The notes beneath the pieces are model-generated. The model had not been told where the DNA came from, ran no database searches, and saw only the letters and a list, made by a program, of their open reading frames with translations. A DNA stretch of 64,000 nucleotides from Antedon mediterranea (Eukaryota; Echinodermata; Crinoidea; Comatulida; Antedonidae): positions 14,817,201-14,881,200 of the forward strand of contig NC_092670.1 in NCBI RefSeq assembly GCF_964355755.1, given 5' to 3'. The position numbers and the translations under genes are program-made. Below are positions 24,201 to 39,200 of this stretch, in pieces; the first letter of the stretch is position 1, and the number at the start of each line of letters is the position of its first letter.

Positions 24201-27200
24201 GCAGTGTACGCGGATGCCTGTGCTAAGATGGGAAAACCCATTGATTGGAGACTGAATATTACTGAATGTGGTAAGTTTCACAAATTAATGGAGTGTTTGA
24301 GTGAAATAAAATAGTGATTTTAATTTGGTGCAATGTACTGTGTTTAGTATGTTGCGGGCTTGAACGCCATCGCAGAGATCTTTATGGTTCAGGAATATCG
24401 ATGGTAGTCTTGTGATACAATGACATTGGAAGAAAACAAATCTAGGCCTGGAGGATTCATAAAAAAATTAAGCCAGGATAAAAAAAAATCCTACCGTTTT
24501 GGTACTTATGTGCATTCTTCCATTGACTGTAAAAATGTCATTAATTGTGAAAGATAAATCAATAAGCGGTTATTTAAAATACAGAAATTAAATGTGAGGG
24601 AGACCAGATTTACCAGGAATGTGGTTCAGCATGTAAAACCAGTTGTGCTGCCCTCGGTTGGAAATTGGCCTGTGAAGAAGAATGTGTTTCGGGATGTAGC
24701 TGCCCAAGTGGTGAAGTTCTTGACCAGCATGGTCGTTGTATAAAAATTAGCAGTTGTTCATGTGGATTTAACGGTCGGTATTACAATCCAGGAGAAAGTA
24801 TTAGACAGGGATGTCAGGGTTGGTATGTACATAAATGCACCATTTAGAAAATCTTTATTTATTTATTCCCATTTATAATATGGGAAACATTTTCCAAAAC
24901 ATATTTGCACAACCGCCCGCGTCAAGTTCTAATATAAATGAATTTTTAATTCATGATTGTTGATAATGATTTGTCTGCTTAGTATATTTATTAATTTCAG
25001 CTTTTCTATTTTAGTCGATGTTTCAATGGTGTTTGGCAATGTGACGAAAACACATGCTCTCCAAATGAAGGAGTATGCGGAGAAAACATGGAATTTGTAG
25101 AATGTCGTGACCCTTGCCCTTTGACCTGTGTCAATATAGATGAAACAGAAGGAACTTGTAATGAAATATCATGTGAACCCGGCTGTCAATGTGTTGATGG
25201 ATTTATATTTGATGGTATATGTCACTATACAATTTTTACAGTTTGCCTAAAATGGGACAAAATGGTTGATTTACAAGTAGGCCTATCTAAAAATCTGATT
25301 CGTAAAATAGTTTTCCAGATCCAACCGTCGCTGCAGTTAGTAGATACTCGCTGAATTTTTAGGAAAAACCTATCTATTATCCAGGCTACTTATGAGATTG
25401 CAAGTTCACCTATATCGCCTAGATATATATCGCCTATTAAAACATTTATTAATTCTATGCGTCATTTTCAGGTGCTCTATGTGTAAAAAGAGAAGATTGC
25501 CCTTGCTACCATGGTGATAGAAGCTATCGGAACTTAGAGTTTATCATGGTTGACTGTAATGAATGGTAAATTATTCCTTAAATGTGTCTAAAACTGCTGA
25601 AAGGAAAATATAGTTTCCAAAAGATTTGAATAAAGTTGGAATTCATTAGTTAGAAAAGTTATATTTCATATTACATATTTATCTTTTTTTTTATAATTAA
25701 TTACAGCATCTGCAATGGCCGCAAATGGGTGTGTGAAACAAACACTTGTCCAGGTAAAAATTATAATTTCAATTATTAAATTTGTATCACCATACAGTAA
25801 GTTCTGTGTTTGGTTTGATTTTTTTACATACAGCTAGCATCGCCGTGTATTTTCAAATGTTCATGATTACATTACCTATTTTAAGACAAGTATACTAGCA
25901 AATCTAAAGTTGCCAAAGTTTGCTAGTGTCGACAAGTTGACAAACTTTGCAGAAAACTAGTTTTTGCAGAAGCCATGCACCTTCTTAATAAACTAGTTTG
26001 CTGAGGTCTGTTAACTCATCGAATCAAATCACAAATACATCTATACAAGCATATTTAAACTATATCATTAATTAATTTTTAGTGTGCTAAATACAAAGCA
26101 AATGAATATGATTTACGTATTGCAGGTCTTTGTACTATATATGGAGAATCTCATTATACATCGTTTGATGGCAGAAAATTTGAATTCCAAGGAGAATGTA
26201 CATATACCTTGGTACAAAGTACTAAGGACTCTAACATCGAGTTCTCTATAAAAACTCAAAACATCATGTGTGGTTCTACTGGGGTAACATGTACAAAATC
26301 AATTATGTTTACCATTGGTTCTGGAATTGATAGAGAGAGTTTAGAGTTGGTTCGTGGAAAGGAAGTTGAGATGCCTCGAGATTCACATTTTCATATGCAT
26401 ACTGTTGGTAACTATATCTTCATTACGGTACCAGAAGGAGTTACTTTGCAATGGGATAGAGGCACTTTGATGCATATCAAACTTGATCCAATACATAGTA
26501 AAAAGGTAAAGTTTTATATCTTTGTGGTATTTTAAATAGATGGATGATTCTTTACATCACACATTAAAGTAAAATTAAAGTTATATGTTCAGAACTTTTA
26601 GAATTCACAATTCATCATTCATAGGTAAGCGGCCTGTGTGGCAACTTTGACAGTGACCATCTAAATGACTTTGTGACATCTTCTGGTGGGCCACCAGTTG
26701 CCACTGCCATAGAATTTGGTGATAGTTGGAAGGTACGGCAGTCTTGTCCAGCTACCAAAGAAATCAAAAGCACTTGTTCCTTAGTACCAAACAGAGAAAC
26801 CTGGGCTGTAAAGAAATGCGCAATTATCAAGTCAGAAATATTCAAAGTATGCCATTCTGAAGTACCTTATGAAAACTATTATGGCAGATGTGTTTATGAT
26901 GCTTGTGGATGTGATTTCGGAGGTGATTGCGAGTGCCTTTGTACAGCAATTAAGGCTTATGCGCATGACTGTGTCCTACATGGTATTGCAGTGGATTGGA
27001 GGTCCAATGAACATTGCCGTAAGTTTGTATATGTTGTTTCATTCTGGTTAGTAAGCATAAACCAGAGCATGTGAAGTTCTTCAACTTTTTACACAGCTCT
27101 GTATTTTACCGTAGATTAAGAATGTATGGATATCGCAACTCCATAACCATTTTATCCTATACTTTTAACTATATTTAAACATGTTGCATTTTCAAACTTA

Positions 27201-30200
27201 TATTTATCAAATTTTTGGTATTTCCTTGTTTATACTGAACGGAAATAATGATATTATTAAATTGAATTTTTTTAATGACTTTTAATTATTTTCTAATCTA
27301 TGGTACTATTCTAAACTTAGCTATGCAATGTCAAGGATGTAGTCAGTGGGTACCCTGTACCTCGCCATGCCCAGACACCTGTGACAACCACTGCAACGAA
27401 CACATATGTGAAATTGAGGGATGTGTTGAAGGATGTGAATGTGAAGAGAATCTTGTATTTGATTCTAAAATCAATAGATGTGTACCTATAGATAAATGTT
27501 CGACTACATGTATTCCATTGACAACCACCCGTAAGTAACATTGTGATATTATTTAGAAATATTTCTTTTTAATAAATCGTTAAAATACAGTTTCTATCTT
27601 TGCAAATTTTGTCATTAGGCTTGCTCAGGATGTGGGAATCAGCTGCTCATAAGAGTAGATGAACTGCTATTTTTTAGATAACTAAATGATTACTTTCATG
27701 AAAATAATATGTTATGTACAATATCTGGTGTTTATAAAAAAATATATAAAAATGATTACTTTATTGTACTGTATATATTACACCTACAGCTATTACTACC
27801 AGAGTGACAACTACTGAAATGCCAACAACTATGTCGACAACAACAACTGAAATGCCAACAACTATGTTGACAACAACATCGACAACTACAGTAACAACTG
27901 AAGTATCAACAACTACACCAGCAACTACAGCAACAACTACATCACCAACAACTACATCACCCACAACTACTTCAACCACTACATCACCAACAACTACATC
28001 AACCACTACATCACCAACAACTACATCAACCACTACATCACCACCAACTATATCAACCACTACATCACCAACAACTACATCAACAACTACATCAACCACT
28101 ACATCACCAACAACTACATCAACCACTACATCACCAACAACTACATATACCACTACAGCACCAACAACTGGATCGACAACAACAACTGAAATTCCAACAA
28201 CTATGTCGACAACAACAACTGAAATGCCAACAACTATGTTGATAACAACTTCGACAATTACAGTTACAACTGAAGTACCAACAACTACAGCAACAACTAC
28301 AACACCAACACCTCCAGGTAAGTATGCTAATTTTATTAACCCGATTATGTAAACACATTTTAAAATCCACATATTACAATAGCGCATAACACAATTACCT
28401 GCCTTTGATTATGCAGAAAGATGTTGCTGGACCGATTGGCTGGATAGTTCAAAACCTGACCCATTTAATGGAGGTGACTTCGAAACATTGGAACAACTAA
28501 ATACATTGTATGATGTGTGTGCCGATCCTTTAAAAATTGAATGCAGATTAAGAGGCAGTGGTATCATGTATAATCTTACTGGCCAACAAGTAACTTGTGA
28601 TATTTATAATGGATTGGAATGTATAAACAGAAACCCTCCATCTGACATTTGTTATAACTATGAGGTGAAATTGTGTTGTCCATGTAATACAACGACAGAG
28701 GCACCAACAACTACATCACCAACAACTACATCAACCACTACATCACCAACGACTACATCAACCACTACATCACCAACAACTACATCAACCACTACATCAC
28801 CAACAACTACATCAACCACTACCTCACCAACAACTACATCAACCACTACATCACCAACAACTACATCAACAACTACATCAACCACTACATCACCAACAAC
28901 TACATCAACCACTACATCACCAATGACTACATCGACCACTACATCACCAACAACTACATATGCCACTACAGCACCAACAACTGGATCGACAACTGAAATT
29001 TCAACAATGCAAACAACTACATCAACCACTACATCACCAACAACTACATCAACCACTACATCACCAACAACTACATCAACCACTACATCACCAACAACTA
29101 CATATACCACTACATCACCAACAACTACATCACCCACTACATCACCAACAAGTACATCAACAACTACAATACCAACAACTACATCAACCACTACATGGCC
29201 AACAACTACATCAACCACTACATCGCCAACAACTACATCAACAACTACATCACCAACAACTACATCAACAACTACATCACCAACCACTACATCACCCACA
29301 ACTACATCAACCACAACTACATCAACCACTACATCACCAACGACTACATCAACCACTACATCACCAACCACTACATCACCCACAACTACATCAACCATAA
29401 CTACATCAACCACTACATCACCGATGACTACATCAACCACTACATCACCAACAACTACATCAACCACTACATCACCAACAACTACATCAACGACTACATC
29501 ACCAACAACTACATCAACCACTACATCACCGATGACTACATCAACCACTACATCACCAACAACTACATCAACCACTACATCACAAACAACCACATCAACA
29601 ACTACAGCACCAACAACTACATCAACCACTACATCACCAACAACTACATCAACCACTACATCACCAACAACTACATCAACCACTACATCACCAACAACTA
29701 CATCAACAACTACATCAACCACTACATCACCAACAACTACATATACCACTACATCACCAACAACTACATCAACCACTACATCACCAACAACTACATCAAC
29801 AACTACAGCACCAACAACTGGATCGGCAACAACAACTAAAATTCCAACAACTATGTCGACAACAACACCTGAAATGCCAACAACTATGTTGACAACAACT
29901 TCGACAACTACAGTTACAACTGAAGTACCAACAACTACAGCAACAACTACAACACCAACACCTCCAGGTAAGTATGCTAATTTTATTAACCCGGTTATAT
30001 AAACACATTTTAAAATCCATATATTACAATAGCGCATAACACAATTACCTGCCTTTGATTATGCAGAAAGATGTTGCTGGACCGATTGGCTGGATAGTTC
30101 AAAACCTGACCCATTTAATGGAGGTGACTTCGAAACATTGGAACAACTAAATACATTGTATGATGTGTGTGCCGATCCTTTAAAAATTGAATGCAGATTA

Positions 30201-33200
30201 AGAGGCAGTGGTATCATGTATAATCTTACTGGCCAACAAGTAACTTGTGATATTTATAATGGATTGGAATGTATAAACAGAAACCCTCCATCTGACATTT
30301 GTTATAACTATGAGGTGAAATTGTGTTGTCCATGTAATACAACGACAGAGGCACCAACAACTACATCACCAACAACTACATCAACCACTACATCACCAAC
30401 GACTACATCAACCACTACATCACCAACAACTATATCAACCACTACATCACCAACAACTATATCAACCACTACCTCACCAACAACTACATCAACCACTACA
30501 TCAACAACAACTACATCAACAACTACAATACCAACAACTACATCAACCACTACATCACCTACAACTACATCACCAACAACTACATCAACCACTACATCAC
30601 CAACAACTACATCAACCACTACATCACCAACAACTACATCAACAACTACAATACCAACAACTACATCAACCACTACATCACCAACAACTACATCAACCAC
30701 TACATCACCAACAACTACATCAACCACTACATCACCAACAACTACATCAACCACTACATCGCCAACAACTACATCAACAACTACATCACCAACAACTACA
30801 TCAACAACTACATCACCAACCACTACATATACCACTACATCACCCACAACTATATCAACCACTACATCACCAACAACTATATCAACCACTACCTCACCAA
30901 CAACTACATCAACCACTACATCACCAACAACTACATCAACAACTACAATACCAACAACTACATCAACCACTACATCACTTACAACTACATCACCAACAAC
31001 TACATCAACCACTACATCACCAACAACTACATCAACCACTACATCACCAACAACTACATCAACAACTACAATACCCACAACTACATCAACCACTACATCA
31101 CCAACAACTACATCAACAACTACAGCACCAACAACTGGATCGGCAACAACAACTGAAATTCCAACAACTATGTCGACAACAACAACTGAAATGCCAACAA
31201 CTATGTTGACAACAACTTCGACAACAACTACACCGACGACTACATCAACCACTACATCACCAACAACTACATCAACGACTACATCACCAACAACTACATC
31301 AACCACTACATCACCAACAACTACATCAACCACTACATCACCAACAACTACATCAACAACTACATCAACCACTACATCACCAACCACTACATCACCAACA
31401 ACTACATCAACGACTACATCACCAACAACTACATCAACCACTACATCACCAACAACTACATCAACAACTACAGCACCAACAACTACATCAACCACTACAT
31501 CACCAACAACTACATCAACAACTACATCAACCACTACATCACCAACAACTATATATACCACCACATCACCGACAACTACATCATCAACAATTACATCAAC
31601 CACTACATCACCCACAACTACATCAACCACTACATCACCAACAACTACATCAACCACTACATCACCAACAACCACATCAACAACTACATCACCAACAACT
31701 ACATATACCACCACATTACCGACACCTACATCATCAACAATTACATCAACCACTACATCACCCACAACTACATCAACAACTACATCACCAACAACTACAT
31801 CACCAACAACTACATCAACCACTACATCACCCACAACTATATCAACCGCCACATCACCAACGATTACATCAACCACTACATCACCAACAACTACATCACC
31901 AACAACTACATCAACCACTACATCACCAACAACTACATCAACCACTACATCACCAACAACTTCATCAACCACTACATCACCAACAACTACATCAACCACT
32001 ACATCACCAACAACTACATCAACCACTACATCACCAACAACTACATCAACCACTACATCACCAACAACTACATCAACCACATCACCAACAACTACATCAA
32101 CCACTACGTCACCGACGACTACATCAAACACCACATCACCAACAACTACATCAACCACCACATCACCAACAACTACATCAACCACTACATCACCAACAAC
32201 TACATCAACAACTACATCAATCACTACATCACCAACAACTACATCACCAACAACTACATCAACCACTACATCACCAACAACTATATCAACCACTACATCA
32301 CCAACAACTACATCAACAACTACATCAATCACTACATCACCAACAACTACATCACCAACAACTACATATACCACCACATCACCGACAACTACATCATCAA
32401 CAATTACATCAACCACTACATCACCCACAACTACATCAACCACTACATCACCAACAACTACATCAACAACTACATCACCAACAACTACATCAACCACTAC
32501 ATCACCAACAACTACATATACCACCACATCACCGACAACTACATCATCAACATTTACATCAACCACTACATCACCCACAACTACATCCACAACTACATCA
32601 CCAACAACTACATCAACCACTACATCACCAACAACTACATCAACCACTACATCACCAACAACTACATATACCACAAAATCACCGACAACTACACCATCAA
32701 CAATTACATCAACCACTACATCACCCACAACTACATCAACCACCACATCACCAACAACTACATATACCACCACATCACCGACAACTACATCATCAACAAT
32801 TACATCAACCACTACATCACCCACAACTACATCAACCACTACATCACCCACACCTACATCAACCACTCCATCACCAACGACTACACTAACGACTACATCA
32901 ACAACTACATCACCGACGACTACATCCACCACTACATCACCAACAACTACATCAACGACTACATCACCAACAACTACATCAACAACTACATCAACCACTA
33001 CATCACCAACAACTACATCACCAACAACTACATCAACCACTACATCACCAACAACTATATCAACAACTACAGCACCAACAACTACAGCAACCACTACATC
33101 ACCAACAACTACATCAACCAATACATCGCCAACAACTACATCAACCACTACATCGCCAACAACTACATCAACAACCACCACATCACCAACAACTACATTA

Positions 33201-36200
33201 AGAACTACAACATCTCCTCCACCGCCTGAGTATTCGTGTGAATTCTATTGTGACTCATTTACTCTGTTTGATGAAACAAAATTCGACTTTAAAGTTTGTG
33301 ATAGCATTGTTACACAAACAGTTGATCAAGATCCAATACTTGAAGTTAAAGGTAGTGTATTGTTTAATTTTATTTCTGCCTATTTAATGGATTATAAACA
33401 ATTCTCTCAGGGAGATTTCCAATACTTTCAAAATTGTCAACATTTGTTTCTAATGGCAAAAGAGAATGTATAAAACACTTTTTTATATTTCAATTTTTAG
33501 TTCGTAGACCAACAACAAACAATAATTCATGTTGCCATTGTGATTTTGAGTTGGAAGTGATTATTGGCACATATTCCATTGTTGTACTGGATGACATGTT
33601 CAGAATAAACTCAGTACCCATCAGTAGAGCGTCGATTTCAGCATTCAGTCAGAAATTGAAAGAAGATACCGGTGCCACTGTAAAACTGGTTCGTTTAGAT
33701 ATTTTTTCAGAAATGATTATTTCACTAGAAATTTATATGATTTTCAATGGTTTTAATGTTGCCTTTATAAGAATAGATAATAGTTTAAATTTTCAACATA
33801 ATTTATAATGTTTTCGGGAACAGAGATTATGATGTTCTCTTAAGAATTCATTTTTTTATCTTCTAAGTAGGGCAAGAACAGATCCAGGTAATGTTATGGA
33901 GCCCCTCTACTCCAGCCTTTTCACAGCTAAAATTAAATTACTTTTAACTATTTTCATTATTAAATGCTATTTTACAGCCCTAACGTTGGCCTACATACTG
34001 ATCTATATATTTAAATGTTATTAAGAATTGAATAAGAAAAATGAGTTGCTGGTCTCTCTCACACAAAGGCAATGACAATGATGTATCAGTAATTAACATG
34101 TGATGTAATAATCAATTATAAATTTCCTTATAAAACTGCTTAATAAATCATCATGTAGCTAGCAGAATCGATCATGTGACATGAACCACCACGCCTATAT
34201 ATAATACGATATATCCACCTTATTCCGCAGATACACATGATAGTATTGTTTTTATTTGCAGATTGGACAGACCGTTATCATTGACTCCAATAATGGCATG
34301 ACAATAAAATGGAAAGATAACACACTACTAAATATTGATGTGTCCAATAAATATAAAGGCAAACTGGAGGGTTTATGTGGACAAATTAATGGAGATTTAA
34401 CTGATGATGATGTTTCAATTTCATCAGAAGGAGATATGTGTGTTTGTAATGACTATGAGTGTAGAAATTGTTCAACTGTTTATCCAGATCTTCCAAATAT
34501 TTGTGACCGTCTATGGTATTTATTTATTTTTTCATTTTTTGTTATCTGTCGGGCCTTTTCAATTCTTAAATGTACAATAACATTTCTTTGGCAAAATTCT
34601 TTCATAATTGCATTGCTATAGTAAAATTGTGTATCTAGTATTCAAACAAACGAAATGACAATGTCATACAATGTTTTTGAGTGTGTTGAATCAGGGAAGT
34701 TCACTCTTCCCTGGTTGATTTGTCATGGAAACAAATAATCAATATGTAATTAATGTATGTTTATAATAAATTGTACTTTCTAGGGAACCTGGTTTTTCTC
34801 GCTGTGAACCGTATGTCAATATCAGCAAGTATGTAGGAATGTGTAAACAACATATTTGCGATTGTGTTGAAAAGTCTAATGTTACAAAAACAGATCCTAA
34901 ATTTGGTGATGTTGCAGATGCCTGTGCATGTGAAATATTTGAACAGTTTATGTATGAATGCCACAACCATGCGGAAAACACTGGTTGCTATGATTGGCGG
35001 ACTGTAGAAATATGTCGTAAGTAAATTACCAGAAGTACAGAGTACTGACCACGTTGAATGCACCTCTCACTTAATGTAAGTGAAGGTCCGATGATGATGA
35101 ACCCTAACCCCACTTTTATTATACTGGTTATTAAAGCCTTGTACAGATTTTGTTGAGTTGAGAAAGTATATATTTACACAAAACCATTTTTTTAATCTAC
35201 AAAAAGCTCTTTCTAGCACCAAATGCCCAGGAAATCAAATATGGAAAGAGTGTGGTAGTACATGCGAGTGGACTTGTGATCTAAAAGGGCAACTGATCGA
35301 GGACTGTAAGACTGGAATTTCACCAGGTTGCTACTGTCCATCCGACAAGGTCAGGGACGGAGAAAAATGTGTTGATAGGGATCAATGCAAAGATTGTAAG
35401 TCTTATTTTTACACATGAAATATAGTATACAAATACCATAAGAGAAGAGAAGAATAAAGTATTTTCGCCATTTTTCATATTTTTGAAATGCCTTTTTTCC
35501 AAAGGTGTTTGTGTGGGATATGGTGATCCACATTATTTTACATACGACAAGAAATACTTTGCTTTCCAAGGAGAATGTACATACGTATTGTCACGTCACT
35601 CTTTACCAAACTATGACTTTGAAATATATGCATCGAATGAGAAATGTGTAAATGCACCAACCACTTCGTGCGTGTACCAGATTATTGTGTTCTATAACAA
35701 TCACAATGCTACAATTGCCCGTGAAAGACGAGTAAGTCTGAAATTATTATTTTGTAATTTTACTGAATGTAAACGGAATTAAAATGTTCTTCTAGGGAAG
35801 GCATATGGTGCAGTGTATTATAGGCCTTAGACATCTGATTCAGGGATCATGAGTTTGAAAGCAAAACTTTTGTGTCCTTAGGCAAGACTCTTATGCTAGC
35901 CTCTTTCTGCCTACGTGCAAAATAGGTACCTCAGTAGGGTCAACTCTTAATATTCGTCAATGGACCTTTTTTGGTAGTAAATGAGTTAGTATTCAACCAC
36001 GGTTGAGATATGGCAGGCTCTCTCCGAGATTAAACATATTTTCTTGGATTATTTTTTTTTTGCACTAGGTCTCAATAGATGGTGGTGATTGGATAACAGT
36101 ACCTCCAAAGTACCAAGGTCATGGATTCATAATCCAACCAAAAGGCTTCTTCCAAGTTCAATTAATCATTGAGGCCATACACTTGGAAGTAACGTATGAC

Positions 36201-39200
36201 TATATCAGTGATGCCTTCATTGTAATGATACCTTCCAGTCGATACTTTAACCAAACAGAAGGACTTTGTGGTATGTGCTACATTTGTTGTATATATTAAT
36301 ATACTTATATTTACTAATATACTTATGTTGTATCTATTATGTTGTATCTTATTCTCATCTATTTTAGTGTAATAAAATGAATCAAAGGTGTTTTTTTTTT
36401 AAATTAGGAATCTGTAACCATGACCCCTCTGATGACTTGACAATGCCGAATGGCACGATCACGGAAAACACAGACGAATTTGGATTTAGTTGGCTTGTGG
36501 AGGGCTCAAATTGCACCAAGCCTCCCAAACCTACTTGCAGCGATAATATCAAAGAAGCTGAAGAACTATGTGCCCCATTTTATCAATCACCGTTATCAAA
36601 CTGTAAAATGCTGATAGATCCTACGCCATATTATAAAGCATGTCTGTATGATACCTCATGTGGACAGGGTCCATGTGACACACTGGCAACGTATGCTAGG
36701 ATGTGTAATGAAAAAGGAGGGATGTGTATTGAATGGAGACAAGCAGTTGGTATTTGCAGTACGTTTGTTTTTTACTTTATTTACCATAAAAATGATTCAA
36801 CAGCAATTTTAAAGGTCCACGATGTTTGCAGTTATGCAAATCCTTACATAGAAAGAGAATACAAATTCCAAAATCGGCAGAATGTTCTGCAGGTTTTTTT
36901 AACAACCTTAATTTATTTTTCTGCAAAGGTAATTATATGAAAATATATAAAAGATAATGAATACCAACAGTAACGCACGATATTTCATTATTATGTAGGC
37001 TACCCTGAATGTGAAGCGCCAATGGAGTACAAGGCATGTCATGATGGTTGTCTTATACAAGGATGTGATGAGTGGGAAGACCATAAGCAAGAAGTCTGCG
37101 AACAGACAGATCTTGAAGGTTGTTACTGTCCTGATGGATTCATTATGAACAGTACTGGGCAGTGTGTCAATCCTGAGGTCTGCAGTAAGTAATTATTTAA
37201 TAATCGCATGGTTCCCACTAGTGACGCAACACATAATTCAATGCAACGACCTATTAAACACAAAACTCTGTATTGCGTAATCAAAAATGGAAACTGATGC
37301 AAAAACAAATATCTCACTTGATATGTCACTTCAAATGTTTCTGCTGAAAAGATTTTTAAAAAAACGGTTTTCTAAAACTATTTTTTTTAACAAATAGATT
37401 GGGGCGACGCTTAATTGCTTTACGAAACCGTTTCCAAAAAAAAAAACCCAGTCATTTGATCTAGACCAGTATACATTTTTAAAAGATTTTTTAAAAGCAT
37501 TTCATTTTGCGTGGATCCGTTTCTACTGGCAAGAAAATACCGTTTTTTTTTTAAAGGGTATTAAAAAAACAGATTTGGTTACTCAGCAGAAACAGTAATT
37601 ACAAACAATTTACTTAGTCTGATTTTTTTTACAGTATATTGTGAATACCAAGGTGTAAGGTATGAAACTGATGACGTTTGGATGATTAGTGCATGTTTAA
37701 TGGGAAGATGTATTAACAAAACGGTTGTTATTAGTGAAATACAGTGTGCAATACCTCCCACATGTGGACCAGATGAAACATTGAACACACGTAATGTCGA
37801 CGGAGTTTGCTGCCCCCAGTATGATTGTTGTAAGACATAAATTTTAATTAAAATTAAGATTATAAATGTCTTTCCATTATATGGTTCATCAAGTATGATG
37901 CTATTTTATGATTGTTTTACAGTACCTGTTTCTCATTTTAAGTATGCAATTATCAACGTGCTACTGCCCCACTATGTCCAGTATAGATGCAATTGTTTGT
38001 CTGTTTCTGCGCCTCCATGCCTATATTTACTATCAGCACTAACATATACAGTATGCACTTATCAACGTGCTACTGCCCTACTATGTCCAATTTAGAAGCA
38101 ATTGTTCGCCTGCTTCTGTGCCCATATGTTTACTATTATATAGCAACCAACATATAAAGTATGCAATTGTCCACATGCTATTGCATGTAGTATAGTATGA
38201 AATTGTCCATGCACTAATGCGCTACCATGCCAATGTTACTATTTATCATTTATAGTATGCAATTGTGTAAACGTTACGGTGCCACCATGTTCATTTGGTT
38301 ATGAGGTAAAAACGACATACACACAAACTAACTGTAGTTGTCCTATACCAAAATGTGGTAAGTATTGACGTACACTTTACTATTGGCATTCACACCATAC
38401 ATTATTGCAAAATTTGTATCACGATAGATGCCTGTTTTAGTCTTTATCAATTTTCCAACTTCATTGTGGCTGTCAAATGAGGAAGGGGAAAATCTAGCAA
38501 TACTACCTGGCCCCTGGATCCGACGTTGACTAAATATGGTAATAAGTTTTGAGTAGTAGGCTTTTTCCAGATGCTTTGACTGCATTTTAAGGGACCATTA
38601 AAATTAATAGACCCTGACCTTAAATACAATCATTTGCACTTTAAAGTTGTTGTTTCTTGTCACAGATTTCATAGGAATGTGAAACAAAACAAATATATAA
38701 ATGTATGGTGTGAAAAAGATAGACAATATTATAAAGAGATCTTTCTATGGAAACTACCACTAATAATTTAAAAATTAGGTTATGAACAGAATATCAGCAG
38801 ACATTGTGGAAAAGGGAACTCGGAATAAGCTTGTGTGATACACACACATAAATCGCTAACACCATAATGATTACACAAACTCTCATGGATGTTCAATGTT
38901 TGTTTTTTTAACAGTTCCTCAAGACGTATGTCTGTTAAACACCACTGATGAACTCCTATTGCTACAGGTACAGGTTTTACATAACCAGTAGAACCCTGTT
39001 TAAGCATACACCTGCTTGAATCAAAGAAATCTAACAACAGGACCACGAGCGTGTGAAAGTGTTCATCTGTGGCTGCGACACGATCATTGGCATTTGTCGC
39101 AGCCAGCCATAAGATTAAAGGACTGTTACGAGTTCCTATCTTGGCAAGGAAACTTCATCATCCTGTTGTTAGATTGCTTTGCTTGGATTTAACGCATGAC

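Noticed and set aside
29195-29839. Plus-strand alternative frames across the PTS array (NNYINHYIT, HHQQLHQPL)
   Set aside because: Shifted readings of the same minisatellite, with no start, domain or splice support.
30308-33181. 957-codon open frame on the minus strand (VVVDVVVGDVVV repeats); similar frames at 28658-30037 and 27761-28387
   Set aside because: It is the antisense of the 27-bp PTS repeat. A unit that is a multiple of 3 and lacks stops on the reverse strand stays open automatically. The plus strand is fixed by CysD and splice phases.
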